DNA of 64,000 nucleotides, from contig NZ_JPST01000001.1 in the NCBI RefSeq assembly GCF_000763315.1, positions 1 through 64,000 on the forward strand. The letters run 5' to 3'. Positions within the stretch are counted from its first letter, which is position 1, and every line of letters begins with the position of its first letter. Below are positions 8,451 through 17,002 of this stretch, piece by piece. The DNA comes from Thermoactinomyces daqus (GTDB taxonomy: Bacteria > Bacillota > Bacilli > Thermoactinomycetales > Thermoactinomycetaceae). The notes under the pieces were generated by a model, which saw only the letters and a program-made list of their open reading frames with translations, was not told where the DNA came from and did not search any database. A program made the position numbers and the translations under genes.

Positions 8451-9281
8451 CTATTCTTTTACTGCGCCGGCCGTGATCCCGGCGATAATACGCCGCTGGA
8501 AAATGAGAACCATCACCACCAGCGGAATGGTCACCATCACGGATGCAGCTGCAATTTCCCCCCAGGGAATCGTGTACTGACCTTGAAACAGGGCGATGCC
8601 GACCGGAACGGTTTTCATGTTTTCATCCGTATTGATGGTCAGAGCAAACAAAAACTCGTTCCAGGCGGCGATGAAGGTAAGAATCGCCGTGGTGAAGGTG
8701 CCCGGAACCGCCAGCGGAAACACCACTCTCCAAAACGTTTGCATAATGTTGGCCCCGTCCATTTTGGCCGCCTCTTCCAAGTCGGCGGGTATTTTCCGGT
8801 AAAAAGAGGTCAGATTCCAAACGGAAAGCGGCAGGGCGAAAGTGGTATAAGGAATGATGAGCCCCAGATAACTGTTAGTCAGATTCATCTCCTGCATAAA
8901 CAGGAAAATCGGCGCAATTGTAGCGATCTGCGGAAACATCGACACCGCCAGAATCAGTCCGAGGATCACGGTTTTTCCTTTAAATTGAAGACGGGCAATC
9001 GCATAGGAGGCAAAAGAAGCGATCAGAATGCAATACAGGGTGGTGAAAATGGACACAACCAGGCTGTTCCAGAGATAAATCGCAAAAGGCCGTTCCGTAA
9101 AAACCCGCACATAGTTATCAAAGGTAGGGTGCTGTGGAATGAAATTGAAGGCCCGGTCGCCAAACAGCTCGAGCGGCGGTTTGACCGAAGCGATAAACTG
9201 CCAGAAAAACGGAAACAAGATCACGATCAGCATGGCGGTGATAAAAAGGTAAAACAGGAAGCCAGTTCGTTTTTTCTTCAT
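8451..9281 (-). CDS. carbohydrate ABC transporter permease (MalG-like)
   Basis: A 276-residue inner-membrane permease of the MalG/CUT1 type with six predicted membrane helices. The EAA loop that contacts the ATPase is clear (EEAAKMDGANIMQTFWRVVFP-like region near residues 165-185). It begins 12 nt after the MalF-like gene and is the last gene of the operon that also contains a binding protein, an oxidoreductase and an isomerase. No ATPase gene is present, so it probably uses a shared MsmX-type ATPase encoded elsewhere. Sugar specificity is unknown. Confidence 0.93.
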   Translation of the reverse strand: MKKKRTGFLFYLFITAMLIVILFPFFWQFIASVKPPLELFGDRAFNFIPQHPTFDNYVRVFTERPFAIYLWNSLVVSIFTTLYCILIASFASYAIARLQFKGKTVILGLILAVSMFPQIATIAPIFLFMQEMNLTNSYLGLIIPYTTFALPLSVWNLTSFYRKIPADLEEAAKMDGANIMQTFWRVVFPLAVPGTFTTAILTFIAAWNEFLFALTINTDENMKTVPVGIALFQGQYTIPWGEIAAASVMVTIPLVVMVLIFQRRIIAGITAGAVKE

Positions 9282-9293
9282 CTTCGTCCCCCC

Positions 9294-10595
9294 TTATTTG
9301 CCCTGTCCGTCACTGATCAAGTCACTGCCAAGCAGTTTGACGAATATCATGCTGATGATCGCCACGCAGATGAAAACAATCACCGATAAAGCGGAACCCC
9401 GGCCAAAGTCCATCTGAGCAAACATCGTTTTGTAGGCATAAATGGAAATGGTCTCCGTGGAGTTGGCCGGCCCCCCACCCGTCAGCACATATACGAGGTC
9501 AAAGACGCGGAAGGCATCGAGGGTGCGGAACAGAAGCGACACGAGGATGGTCGATTTCAACTGGGGCAGCGTGATCCGGAAAAATTGCTGTACCTTGGAA
9601 GCGCCATCGACAGCCGCCGCCTCATAAAGGGACTCCGGAATCATCTGCAATCCGGCGAGCAGCAACAGGGACATAAACGGCGTCGTCTTCCACACATCGG
9701 CAAAAATCACCGCAAACATCGAACCCCACTTGGTGGTGAGCAGCAAACCCATATCCGATACCAGACCGATCTGGGCAAAAAATTTGGCCATGATGCCATT
9801 TTGACCGTCAAACATGAACTTCCACATCAGCGCCGAAATCACGGTGGGAATCGCCCACGGAATGAGAACGGCAGCCCGGACCAGTCCTCTTCCGCGAAAG
9901 GAGCGGTTGACCACCAGTGCAATCATCAACCCCAACACCAGTTCCAAGCCGACGGAGACGACCGTAAAAATCATCGTGTTGGTAAGCGAAGCCCACAAGC
10001 GTCCGCCCGTCAACAACTTTTCGTAATACTTCAACCCGACAAAATTGGGTTGGATCAGTGATTCGGTCAAGCCGTTGGACAAGCCGGCCAGCGTATTGTC
10101 CGTTAACTGGTGAGCTTCCGTCATCTCCGCCAGCTGCTGGCGGATCACTTTCATCTCCCCGGTCACCTTATCTGCCTGTGCTTTGTCCAGTTTGAAGATT
10201 TTCAGATCATCAGGCACAGATTGACCGTCAAAAAGAATATCATCCACTTGTTTGTACTGCCGGGAAAATTGCGGATTTCCATCCAGTACTGCCTTTAATT
10301 GCTCCGCCTTCCTTTTGATTTCCTCCAGTTGTTGTTTCGTCTGCGGATCGGCCTTTGCGCTGGACTCATCCAGGTTTTTGGTCAAAAGGGGGAATATGTT
10401 GACAAACTTCTCCATATCGATTCCGTAACTGTGATGAATCTCCGTCTTGGCCGGGTTGTTCAGTTCCACATCGTACAGGCTGATCCAGAAGGATCGGAGA
10501 ACGGGCCAAATGGCGATCACCAAAATCGTGATCAGGGTTGGCAGAATGAGAATCAAGCCCATCCTCTTCTCTGACTGCGTCCATGTTCTCCACAT
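9294..10595 (-). CDS. carbohydrate ABC transporter permease (MalF-like) with large extracytoplasmic insert
   Basis: A 433-residue CUT1 permease starting at ATG 10595 (GAGGTGAAGG upstream). The first membrane helix is near residues 12-38. Between it and the second helix lies an insert of about 130 residues, highly charged and coiled-coil-like (KQQLEEIKRKAEQLKAVL), before the usual NFVGLKYYEKLL motif. The C-terminal part is standard, with the EAA loop YEAAAVDGAS. E. coli MalF also carries a large periplasmic loop, but at a different position between later helices. The insert may contact the lipid-anchored binding protein; this is inference. Confidence 0.9.
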   Translation of the reverse strand: MWRTWTQSEKRMGLILILPTLITILVIAIWPVLRSFWISLYDVELNNPAKTEIHHSYGIDMEKFVNIFPLLTKNLDESSAKADPQTKQQLEEIKRKAEQLKAVLDGNPQFSRQYKQVDDILFDGQSVPDDLKIFKLDKAQADKVTGEMKVIRQQLAEMTEAHQLTDNTLAGLSNGLTESLIQPNFVGLKYYEKLLTGGRLWASLTNTMIFTVVSVGLELVLGLMIALVVNRSFRGRGLVRAAVLIPWAIPTVISALMWKFMFDGQNGIMAKFFAQIGLVSDMGLLLTTKWGSMFAVIFADVWKTTPFMSLLLLAGLQMIPESLYEAAAVDGASKVQQFFRITLPQLKSTILVSLLFRTLDAFRVFDLVYVLTGGGPANSTETISIYAYKTMFAQMDFGRGSALSVIVFICVAIISMIFVKLLGSDLISDGQGK

Positions 10596-10687
10596 TACCT
10601 TCACCTCTTCTGTGAAAGTGCCATCGCATGTCGATTCGATGTTGATTGGACTATCAAACTCGGGTTGAGCCAAAAAGACCTGATAAA

Positions 10688-10729
10688 CCAAGAGCCATAA
10701 GCACTCGGCCTATGACTCTCGGCTCTTGG
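10688..10729 (-). promoter_or_regulatory. intercistronic hairpin between binding-protein and permease genes
   Basis: A perfect 9-bp stem (CCAAGAGCC / GGCTCTTGG) with extra inner pairing lies in the 212-nt gap after the binding-protein gene. Only three T follow on the minus strand, so it is more likely a partial terminator or mRNA-stability element that favours expression of the binding protein. Confidence 0.6.
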
Positions 10730-10807
10730 GTATCTCCTCTTACCGCAAGCGCTATGCGGACGGCGGTCCGGTTTTGACCAAGGGACGGGCCGAATCAGAC
10801 ATCGATG

Positions 10808-12088
10808 TTATTGGTGCAAAAGCTGTTTCAGCTGTGTATCCATGTTCTTGACAGCCTGTTCTGCTGTTTCTTTGCCCGTAACCGCTTTGGAAACCTCGAT
10901 TTGGATCACGTCAGAGATTTTCGGATAATCCGGTGAAATGGGCCGCGGAATAGCAGCGCTCACTCCCTGGACGTAGTTCTTGTCTCCAAAGAGCGGATAA
11001 GCCTTTTGTACTTCAGGATCGTCAAAGGTCGGGAGATAAGTCGGCGTTTTCCCTCCATAAATGGCCGAAATCTTTTGCCCTTCCGGGCCGGACATGAATT
11101 TGACGAATTCCCAGGCCTCTTTTTTATGCTTGGAAAACTTGTTGATCCCCATCATCCATCCGCCCAGCGCAGCGACCGATCCGTGGTCTCCGGCCGGCAA
11201 CGGGGCGACCCCCACTTTGTCAACCACTTTCGACTGGGATTTGTCCTGCACAAGGTTATACATATAAGGCCAGTTTCGCGCCAACGGGGCTTGTCCCTGA
11301 GTAAAGGAAGTATGGGTTTCCACTTCGGTAAAGGTGGAAATGTTTTTCGGCACGAAGTCGGACTGCGTAATTTCGATCAATTTCTCCAAGCCCTTGATCG
11401 TGCCCGGGCTGTTGATCACCACATTGCCTTTGTCATCCAGAATGCGGCCGCCATAAGCGCCGGCAAATTCGATAAAGTTACAGACCAGCCCCTCATATTG
11501 CTTGGCCTGCATCAGATAACCAAACTGAGTACCGCCTTTGCCTTTGGTTTCCTTGGCCAGTTTGATCAAGTCATCCCACGTTTTCGGAGGGGACGGAATC
11601 AAATCCTTGCGATAAAACAAAAGGCCCGCATCGATATACTTGGGGAGTGCATACTGTTGACCATCAACTTTCCCTGCTTGAACAGCACCGGGGATATATT
11701 TGCCAAGGTCAATCTGGTCATGATCAATATAGCGGTCGAGCGGCTCCAGATAACCGGCTTTGGCAAATTCGGCCGGCCAGATCACATCCGCGTTAAAAAC
11801 ATCGATTTCACTCGAGCTTGCGCTGAGCATCGTCACCATTTGATCATGGTACTGTCCGGTGTCCGTCGGCATGTCCTTTATGTTGATTTTGATGTTGGGA
11901 TGCGCCTTTTCAAAAGCTTCCACCAATTTTTTCGATTCTTGTGTTTCGTCTTTGCCCCGGGCCCAGGTGATGGTGACCACATCACCTTTTCCTTGCCCTC
12001 CGCCCGCCTCATCCTGCGAGCAGGCAGTCAATGAAAAAGCCATCAGGAAAGGCAGTCCGGCCGCGATCCACTTTTTCCAGTTCTTCAT
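10808..12088 (-). CDS. extracellular sugar-binding lipoprotein (family 1)
   Basis: A 426-residue solute-binding protein of ABC family 1. A signal sequence ends in the lipobox LTAC (Cys23), so the mature protein is anchored to the outer face of the membrane. Features of the family include FNADVIWPAEFAKAGYLEPL and a C-terminal lobe with GGWMMGINKFSKHK. The ATG at 12088 lies 8 nt after GGGAGG; an ATG two codons earlier is too close. It precedes two cognate permeases. Similarity is to binding proteins for maltose, trehalose and related glycosides; the true ligand is unknown. Confidence 0.92.
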   Translation of the reverse strand: MKNWKKWIAAGLPFLMAFSLTACSQDEAGGGQGKGDVVTITWARGKDETQESKKLVEAFEKAHPNIKINIKDMPTDTGQYHDQMVTMLSASSSEIDVFNADVIWPAEFAKAGYLEPLDRYIDHDQIDLGKYIPGAVQAGKVDGQQYALPKYIDAGLLFYRKDLIPSPPKTWDDLIKLAKETKGKGGTQFGYLMQAKQYEGLVCNFIEFAGAYGGRILDDKGNVVINSPGTIKGLEKLIEITQSDFVPKNISTFTEVETHTSFTQGQAPLARNWPYMYNLVQDKSQSKVVDKVGVAPLPAGDHGSVAALGGWMMGINKFSKHKKEAWEFVKFMSGPEGQKISAIYGGKTPTYLPTFDDPEVQKAYPLFGDKNYVQGVSAAIPRPISPDYPKISDVIQIEVSKAVTGKETAEQAVKNMDTQLKQLLHQ

Positions 12089-12123
12089 CGACATAACCTC
12101 CCGTGAGGAAAAATTGGGAACAC

Positions 12124-13179
12124 TTATGCGAAACGAACCAATTCACCCGTTTGCGCCGACTGGTAAATCGCATCCAAAATTCTTTGAATCATGATGCTCT
12201 CTTCCGGTTTGCAGATCGGATTTGCCTTTCCGGTGACCGCATCAACGAAATTTTTCAGCAATGCCAGGCGTTCATCCTGATAATCTAAATGAGTGACCTG
12301 GTCGACCGGCTTGCCATCCACATCCTGATACAATGTCACTGTTTGCTCCATAAGGTCGAGGGAGGCTCCGCCCCGATCTCCGTACAATTCAAGGTAAACG
12401 CTCTCTTTTCGGATGTGGCTTGCCCAGCTGGCATCAAGTACGAGGGAAGATCCATCGGCGAATTGGATCATCGCAACCGCCAGATCTTCCACATTGAATG
12501 ATCCCTGGTCGACAATCCGGCCATAACCCATCAGTTTCTCTTTGCGTGAACCGAACATATCATACGTCCGGCCAAGGACAGATACAGGCTGAGGATAACC
12601 CATAATCCACAAAGTCAGGTCAAGCACGTGCACCCCGACGTCGATCAGCGGCCCTCCTCCCGCTTTTTCCCTTTGCGTAAACCAACTGCCCCAGCCGGGA
12701 ATTCCGTTGCGCCGTACCCAGCCGGTCTTGGCATGATAGATTTTTCCGAATTTTTTATCGTCCGCCCATTTTTTTGCCAGTTGCGTTTCCGCCCGGAACC
12801 GGTTGTTCTGTGCCACCATCAAAATTTTGCCGGCCCGGTCGGCCGTTTCTTTCATTTTTTCGGCTAATTCAACGTTTAAAGCCATCGGTTTTTCGCACAG
12901 TACATGGCTTCCCGCTTCCAGTGCAGCCTGCGCCACCGGAGCATGCAGGAAGTTGGGGACACAGACGATGACTGCGTCCAGTGACTCCTGCTCGAGCATT
13001 TTCTCATAATCCGTATAAACCTGATCGATGGCAAACTTGGCAGCCGTTGTGCGGGCAAACTCCTCGGCAACATCGGCAATCGCCACCGCCTTGACCCGCG
13101 GCTCTTTTTCGATGGCCCGGAGATGGGCCTGGGCAATCCCGCCGGCCCCGATCAGCCCGATCTTCAATTGTGCACTCAT
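12124..13179 (-). CDS. Gfo/Idh/MocA family oxidoreductase
   Basis: A 351-residue NAD(P)-dependent sugar or inositol dehydrogenase-like enzyme. The Rossmann motif GLIGAGGIAQAH is at residues 8-19, the catalytic EKPMA motif near residue 95, and GGGPLIDVGVHVLDL supplies the conserved Asp/His. The ATG at 13179 follows GGGTGGAG. It is encoded between the TIM-barrel isomerase and the binding protein, which suggests oxidation of the imported sugar or its epimer. The combination with an IolE/xylose-isomerase-like protein is common in clusters for inositols, 3-keto sugars and uncommon glycosides. Confidence 0.9.
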   Translation of the reverse strand: MSAQLKIGLIGAGGIAQAHLRAIEKEPRVKAVAIADVAEEFARTTAAKFAIDQVYTDYEKMLEQESLDAVIVCVPNFLHAPVAQAALEAGSHVLCEKPMALNVELAEKMKETADRAGKILMVAQNNRFRAETQLAKKWADDKKFGKIYHAKTGWVRRNGIPGWGSWFTQREKAGGGPLIDVGVHVLDLTLWIMGYPQPVSVLGRTYDMFGSRKEKLMGYGRIVDQGSFNVEDLAVAMIQFADGSSLVLDASWASHIRKESVYLELYGDRGGASLDLMEQTVTLYQDVDGKPVDQVTHLDYQDERLALLKNFVDAVTGKANPICKPEESIMIQRILDAIYQSAQTGELVRFA

Positions 13180-13208
13180 CCACTCCACCCCATCTTCTTT
13201 TTACTCGG

Positions 13209-14177
13209 TCAGACCCACCACATCTCGGACAGTGACTCGCTCGGCATGACCTGTTTCAGATTGGCAACCGCTTTCCGGAACCCTTCATCAATCGACATCA
13301 GGGCATCTTCATGCTCAATACTGACTACGTAATCATAGCCGGACAAGCGTAAAGCACTCAAAATATCGGCCCACTCCTTCAGGCTGTGCCCGAATCCGAC
13401 CGTCCGGAACTGCCATGCCCGCGATTGCAAATTTTCATAAGACTGCATATCCGTCAGTCCATACATATTCACATTGTCTTGGTCAATCACGGTATCTTTC
13501 GCGTGGAAGTGGTGAATCGCCCCTTCCTTGCCCAATATCTTGATCGCGCCCACCGGCTCAATGCCCTGCCACCACATATGGCTGGGGTCAAGATTGGCTC
13601 CGATCACTTCACCTACCGCTTCACGCAATTTCAACAGCGTGGCCGGCGTGTGGACAGAGAAACCGCCATGAAGTTCCAGGCCGATTTTCACATGATGCTC
13701 TTCGGCAAATTTCCCGGCTTCTTTCCAATAGGGGATGATTTTTTCTTCCCATTGCCATTTAAGCACTTCCCGGTATTCAGGCGGCCAGGGTGCGACAGGC
13801 CAGTTCGGGTACCTGGCTCCCTCGTGATCACCGGGCGTTCCCGAGAAGGTATTGACGACGGGAACCTCCAACTTTTCAGCCAGGCGAACCGTTTTCATAA
13901 GGATGTCATGAGAAGCTTTGGCGTGCTCCTTATTCGGATTGAGCGGATTCCCGTGACAGCTGAGAGCGCTGATCACCAAGCCCCGATCGGCCACAGCTTT
14001 TTTGAACGCCTTCAGCTTGCCCGCATCCTCCAATAATTCATCCGGATTGCAGTGAGCGGAGCCAGGATATCCGCCGGTTCCGATCTCCACTGCTTCAACA
14101 CCTGCATCCTTGACGTAATCCAGCATCTCTTCAAATGGCTTCTGGGAAAATAAAACAGTAAAAACCCCTAGCTTCAT
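13209..14177 (-). CDS. sugar phosphate isomerase/epimerase (xylose-isomerase-like TIM barrel)
   Basis: A 322-residue AP-endonuclease-2/xylose-isomerase-like TIM barrel. Metal-binding positions are suggested by KIGLELHGGFS (Glu), NLDPSHMWWQG (Asp/His), HFHAKD (His/Asp) and SIEHED (Glu). The start at 14177 has AAGGAGGAG upstream; an earlier in-frame codon at 14285 has no support. It is the first gene of the sugar operon, behind a SigA-type promoter and a cre-like site. It probably isomerises or epimerises an imported sugar before or after the oxidoreductase acts; the substrate is not determinable. Confidence 0.88.
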   Translation of the reverse strand: MKLGVFTVLFSQKPFEEMLDYVKDAGVEAVEIGTGGYPGSAHCNPDELLEDAGKLKAFKKAVADRGLVISALSCHGNPLNPNKEHAKASHDILMKTVRLAEKLEVPVVNTFSGTPGDHEGARYPNWPVAPWPPEYREVLKWQWEEKIIPYWKEAGKFAEEHHVKIGLELHGGFSVHTPATLLKLREAVGEVIGANLDPSHMWWQGIEPVGAIKILGKEGAIHHFHAKDTVIDQDNVNMYGLTDMQSYENLQSRAWQFRTVGFGHSLKEWADILSALRLSGYDYVVSIEHEDALMSIDEGFRKAVANLKQVMPSESLSEMWWV

Positions 14178-14340
14178 TTCCTTCTCCTCCTTGCGATGAG
14201 TTGAGCGGAAAGACATTTCCCGGGAGCGTGATCCCTCCCGGAGATGATCTGTAAACCGGCGACTTTCGCCGCGGGGAACCAACACCTCCCGTAAACGGCA
14301 CCCTTTTTTTCAAATTGAATAAAAAAACTCACAAATTTGA

Positions 14341-14354
14341 TGAAAACGTTTTCT
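14341..14354 (-). promoter_or_regulatory. cre-like CcpA operator
   Basis: TGAAAACGTTTTCT matches the cre consensus TGWAANCGNTNWCA at 13 of 14 positions and is centred on the palindrome GAAAACGTTTTC. It lies directly downstream of the operon promoter, where bound CcpA would block transcription. CcpA itself is encoded at 26355-27395. Another LacI-family repressor could also use such a site. Confidence 0.75.
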
Positions 14355-14361
14355 CAAGAAT

Positions 14362-14390
14362 AGAATAATGTAGATCCAAAATTCCCGCAA
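14362..14390 (-). promoter_or_regulatory. promoter of the sugar operon
   Basis: On the minus strand TTGCGG and TATTCT are 17 nt apart, ending just upstream of the cre-like site and about 185 nt before the first gene. Confidence 0.6.
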
Positions 14391-14441
14391 GTATAAATTT
14401 ATATTGTTTTTACCGGTTAAGGCGACGGGGAATTTTCAAGT

Positions 14442-14469
14442 TTGTTTTTGGGCGAAACCCCGATATAAT
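14442..14469 (+). promoter_or_regulatory. promoter of trmB
   Basis: TTGTTT, a 16-nt spacer and a perfect TATAAT end 36 nt ahead of the trmB ATG. Confidence 0.55.
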
Positions 14470-14505
14470 AAGAAACGAAAAAAAATGTAGGAATGGTTGA
14501 GAAAA

Positions 14506-15186
14506 ATGCGTCTACGAAGAAAACCCGAAGCGAAGAAGATTTTAAGTGAACACCCGCTCGTCTTCACGGCGACGGAAGAAAATAAAAGCGAATTTCAGGG
14601 AAGGTGGCGCGAGCTGTTCCCCGAACCGGCGCAACCGCTCCATGTGGAACTGGGCACCGGAAAAGGACAGTTCCTGGCCAAAACCTCCGGTCTTCATCCC
14701 GAAATCAACTGGATCGGGGTTGAGCGGATTGAAGAACCGCTGCTCATGGCTGTCCGGAAAGGTGAAGCGACGAAAAACCCCAACCTTCGTTATATCTGGG
14801 CCGATGTCCAATGGCTGGATGAGATTTTTGCACCCGGGGAAGTCGACCGCTTCTATCTCCACTTCAGCGATCCGTGGCCCAAAAAACGCCACACCAAACG
14901 CCGCCTCACTTACCGCACATTTCTCGAGCGCTATGAGAAATTACTGGCTCCGGGCGGTGACCTGATCCTGAAAACCGACAGCGTTTCCCTTTTCGATTTT
15001 TCGCTGGAAGAATTTCAGGAAGCCGGTTGGGAGACGATCGAACTCTCCCGTGATCTGCACCACAGCCCTTATGCTTCGGCCAATATCACAACCGAGTATG
15101 AAGACAAATTCGTTTCCCGTGGAATGCCGATCCACTATGTCCGGGTAAGACCGGGCCGGAAAGGTTCCGCTGATCCGGGCGAATAG
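14506..15186 (+). CDS. trmB: tRNA (guanine-N7-)-methyltransferase
   Basis: A 226-residue TrmB, which methylates G46 in the variable loop of tRNAs using S-adenosylmethionine. The SAM-binding motif VELGTGKGQF is near residue 48 and the signature FSDPWPKKRHTKRRL near residue 120, followed by ITTEYEDKF. The ATG at 14506 (MRLRRKP) lines up with the start of Bacillus TrmB; a TTG three codons earlier is possible. The gene is monocistronic, between the divergent sugar operon and the rpsD promoter. Confidence 0.95.
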   Translation: MRLRRKPEAKKILSEHPLVFTATEENKSEFQGRWRELFPEPAQPLHVELGTGKGQFLAKTSGLHPEINWIGVERIEEPLLMAVRKGEATKNPNLRYIWADVQWLDEIFAPGEVDRFYLHFSDPWPKKRHTKRRLTYRTFLERYEKLLAPGGDLILKTDSVSLFDFSLEEFQEAGWETIELSRDLHHSPYASANITTEYEDKFVSRGMPIHYVRVRPGRKGSADPGE

Positions 15187-15236
15187 GCCCGTTCCATCGG
15201 CTGCTGCGGCAAGGCCCGGCCGCTTTCTTCCCTTTA

Positions 15237-15264
15237 TTGACATTTCGCCCAAATCGGCTATAAT
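15237..15264 (+). promoter_or_regulatory. strong promoter of rpsD
   Basis: Consensus TTGACA and TATAAT with a 16-nt spacer, followed by a leader of about 200 nt before rpsD. The strength suits a ribosomal protein gene. Confidence 0.9.
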
Positions 15265-15270
15265 TGTTGT

Positions 15271-15476
15271 TTGTATGGCTCAAAACTGCCTCCAAAGGGG
15301 ATTTGAGGATAGCAGCAAAGGATAGGTGAAGGGATCACCCTCACTAATTCGCCCCGTGATTTTATCATGGGTATCCGGTCTTTCGCCGCTATCCGGAAGG
15401 CCTGGATAAAGCAAAGCGAATTAGCACCCTGTCATTTGCGTCAATTTCAAAGCAAATGATGAAAGGAGCAACAAAA
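15271..15476 (+). ncRNA. rpsD leader, probable S4-binding autoregulatory RNA
   Basis: Some 200 nt of leader between the strong promoter and the rpsD ribosome site contain several complementary blocks (GGTGAAGGGATCACC, GTGATTTTATCATGGGTATCC, CCGCTATCCGG). In Bacillus, rpsD is repressed by its own product binding a long structured leader. The location and structure fit; the identification rests mainly on context. Confidence 0.6.
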
Positions 15477-16079
15477 ATGGCACGTTATACCGGACCGCGT
15501 TGGAAATTGAGCCGTCGTCTTGGTATTTCTCTTTCCGGCACCGGAAAAGAGCTGGCTAAACGCCCTTATGCGCCAGGACAACACGGACCCGGCCAACGCA
15601 AAAAACTTTCTGAATACGGATTGCAGCTTCAGGAGAAGCAAAAACTGCGCCTCATGTACGGCGTAAGCGAAAAACAATTCCGCAACTTGTTCGTGCGCTC
15701 GGGTAAAATGAAAGGGGTTCATGGTGAAAACTTCATGAAGCTCTTGGAATCCCGTCTCGATAACCTCGTTTATCGTCTCGGTTTTGCCCGTACCCGCGCA
15801 CAAGCCCGCCAATTGGTGGTACACCGTCACATTACCGTTAACGGTAAAACCGTTGACCGTCCTTCCTATCAGGTACAACCTGGCGATGTGATCGGTCTGC
15901 GCGAAAAAAGCCGCAATTTGACGGTTGTAAAAGAGGCTCTGGAAGAACGTCAATATCTGCCGGAGTATCTCTCTTTTGATGAGAACAAACTGGAAGGCAC
16001 TTACACCCGTCTTCCGGAGCGGTCCGAATTGCCGTCTGAAATCAACGAGACGATGATCGTAGAGTTCTACTCTCGTTAA
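15477..16079 (+). CDS. rpsD: 30S ribosomal protein S4
   Basis: A 200-residue S4, a primary 16S rRNA-binding protein that nucleates 30S assembly. It begins [16 protein letters not shown], contains the [10 protein letters not shown] motif and the S4 RNA-binding domain ([20 protein letters not shown]), and ends EFYSR. AAAGGAG precedes the ATG at 15477. The protein lacks the Cys4 zinc motif found in some S4 paralogues. It stands alone with its own promoter and terminator, as in Bacillus. Confidence 0.98.
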   Translation: MARYTGPRWKLSRRLGISLSGTGKELAKRPYAPGQHGPGQRKKLSEYGLQLQEKQKLRLMYGVSEKQFRNLFVRSGKMKGVHGENFMKLLESRLDNLVYRLGFARTRAQARQLVVHRHITVNGKTVDRPSYQVQPGDVIGLREKSRNLTVVKEALEERQYLPEYLSFDENKLEGTYTRLPERSELPSEINETMIVEFYSR

Positions 16080-16097
16080 TCTCATCATATACCGTGA

Positions 16098-16131
16098 AAA
16101 GCCGCACTCCTGTCCGGGGTGTGGCTTTTTT
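16098..16131 (+). terminator. terminator of rpsD
   Basis: AAAGCCGCACTCC pairs with GGGGTGTGGCTTT and runs into a T-stretch 20 nt after the rpsD stop. The following 285 bp up to the next gene show only AT-rich promoter-like sequence (TATACT near 16311, TAAAAT near 16335). Confidence 0.9.
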
Positions 16132-16416
16132 CTCTGTCAAAACAAATCCGGCAATGGTCATCCCCGTGAAAAAGGAAGACAAAATCGGGAGGAAAGCGGT
16201 GCTGCCCTGACCATCACAAATCCAATTGCATAGATTAACAGAAACAGAACACAACTCCGGCCAATTCCAATAATATTCCCCTCTTATCCTGCTCCTGCAC
16301 TTTTTTGCTCTATACTTTTTCCAGCCGGTTTTTGCTAAAATGGTAGTAACCAAACGTTTTCTTCTCGCTTTCGAGCTCCACGTATGCCCCATGAGACGAA
16401 AGGTCAGGTGATCCCC

Positions 16417-16830
16417 ATGGCTTCACCCAAACATGTTTTGGCTGCCTATGCCGTCGTTCTCAACTATGATGCCGAGATTTTGCTGGTGAAACATCCGAAA
16501 CGGGGCTGGGAGCTTCCCGGCGGACTTGTGGAAGAAAAAGAATCGATCCGCCTGTCCGTGATCCGTCAAGTGAAAGAAGAAACGGGAATTCACATTAAGC
16601 TGGTCAAATATTGCGGAATTTTCCAAAATCCGCGTTCCGGCATCTGCAACTTTCTTTTCCGCGGGAAGCCCATTGGTGGACGCATTACGATTGATGAAAA
16701 CAATGAAATCGAAGATGCTGATTATTTTCCGATTGAAACGGCGATGCGCCTGGTATCCTGGCGCAACATGAAACAACGGATCTTCTACTGCCTCGACGAA
16801 AAAAAACACCCGTTTTTCGTAGAATTTTAA
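16417..16830 (+). CDS. Nudix hydrolase with altered Nudix box
   Basis: A 137-residue Nudix-fold protein. The box is at about residues 35-57 and reads GG-LVEEKES, then RQVKEETGI, so the first Glu of the usual REUXEE core is Gln. The other two catalytic Glu residues remain, and activity may persist or be changed. The ATG at 16417 has AGGTGA 5 nt upstream; an in-frame ATG at 16384 lacks one. The gene lies alone between rpsD and tyrS. The substrate is unknown. Confidence 0.85.
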   Translation: MASPKHVLAAYAVVLNYDAEILLVKHPKRGWELPGGLVEEKESIRLSVIRQVKEETGIHIKLVKYCGIFQNPRSGICNFLFRGKPIGGRITIDENNEIEDADYFPIETAMRLVSWRNMKQRIFYCLDEKKHPFFVEF

Positions 16831-16861
16831 CTTACCCTCCGTCCCAGTCATCAGCGGCTTC

Positions 16862-16898
16862 AAAAAACTTTGGCTGTTCTGCGGGCCAAAGTTTTTTG
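16862..16898 (+). terminator. terminator of the Nudix gene
   Basis: A near-perfect 13-bp stem (AAAAAACTTTGGC / GCCAAAGTTTTTT) with a 10-nt loop. Its A and T ends allow function in both directions. Confidence 0.9.
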
Positions 16899-16960
16899 TG
16901 TAAGAAACGTCAGGAGATTCAGGGGGAACTCCGGAACCCGCGATCGGACAATTTCAATGA

Positions 16961-16994
16961 AAAAAAGGACGGCTTGCCCACTGACAAACCATCC
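16961..16994 (-). terminator. terminator of tyrS
   Basis: On the minus strand GGATGGTTTG pairs with CAAGCCGTCC (10 bp with G-U pairs) and is followed by TTTTTTT, 8 nt after the tyrS stop. Confidence 0.85.
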
Positions 16995-17002
16995 CCTCAC
17001 GA

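Noticed and set aside
10380-10400. GTTGACAAA match resembling the ends of the structured repeat
   Set aside because: It lies inside the MalF-like coding region and none of the inner conserved blocks follow.
13386-14036. Plus-strand frame opposite the TIM-barrel isomerase
   Set aside because: Antisense shadow without start signals.
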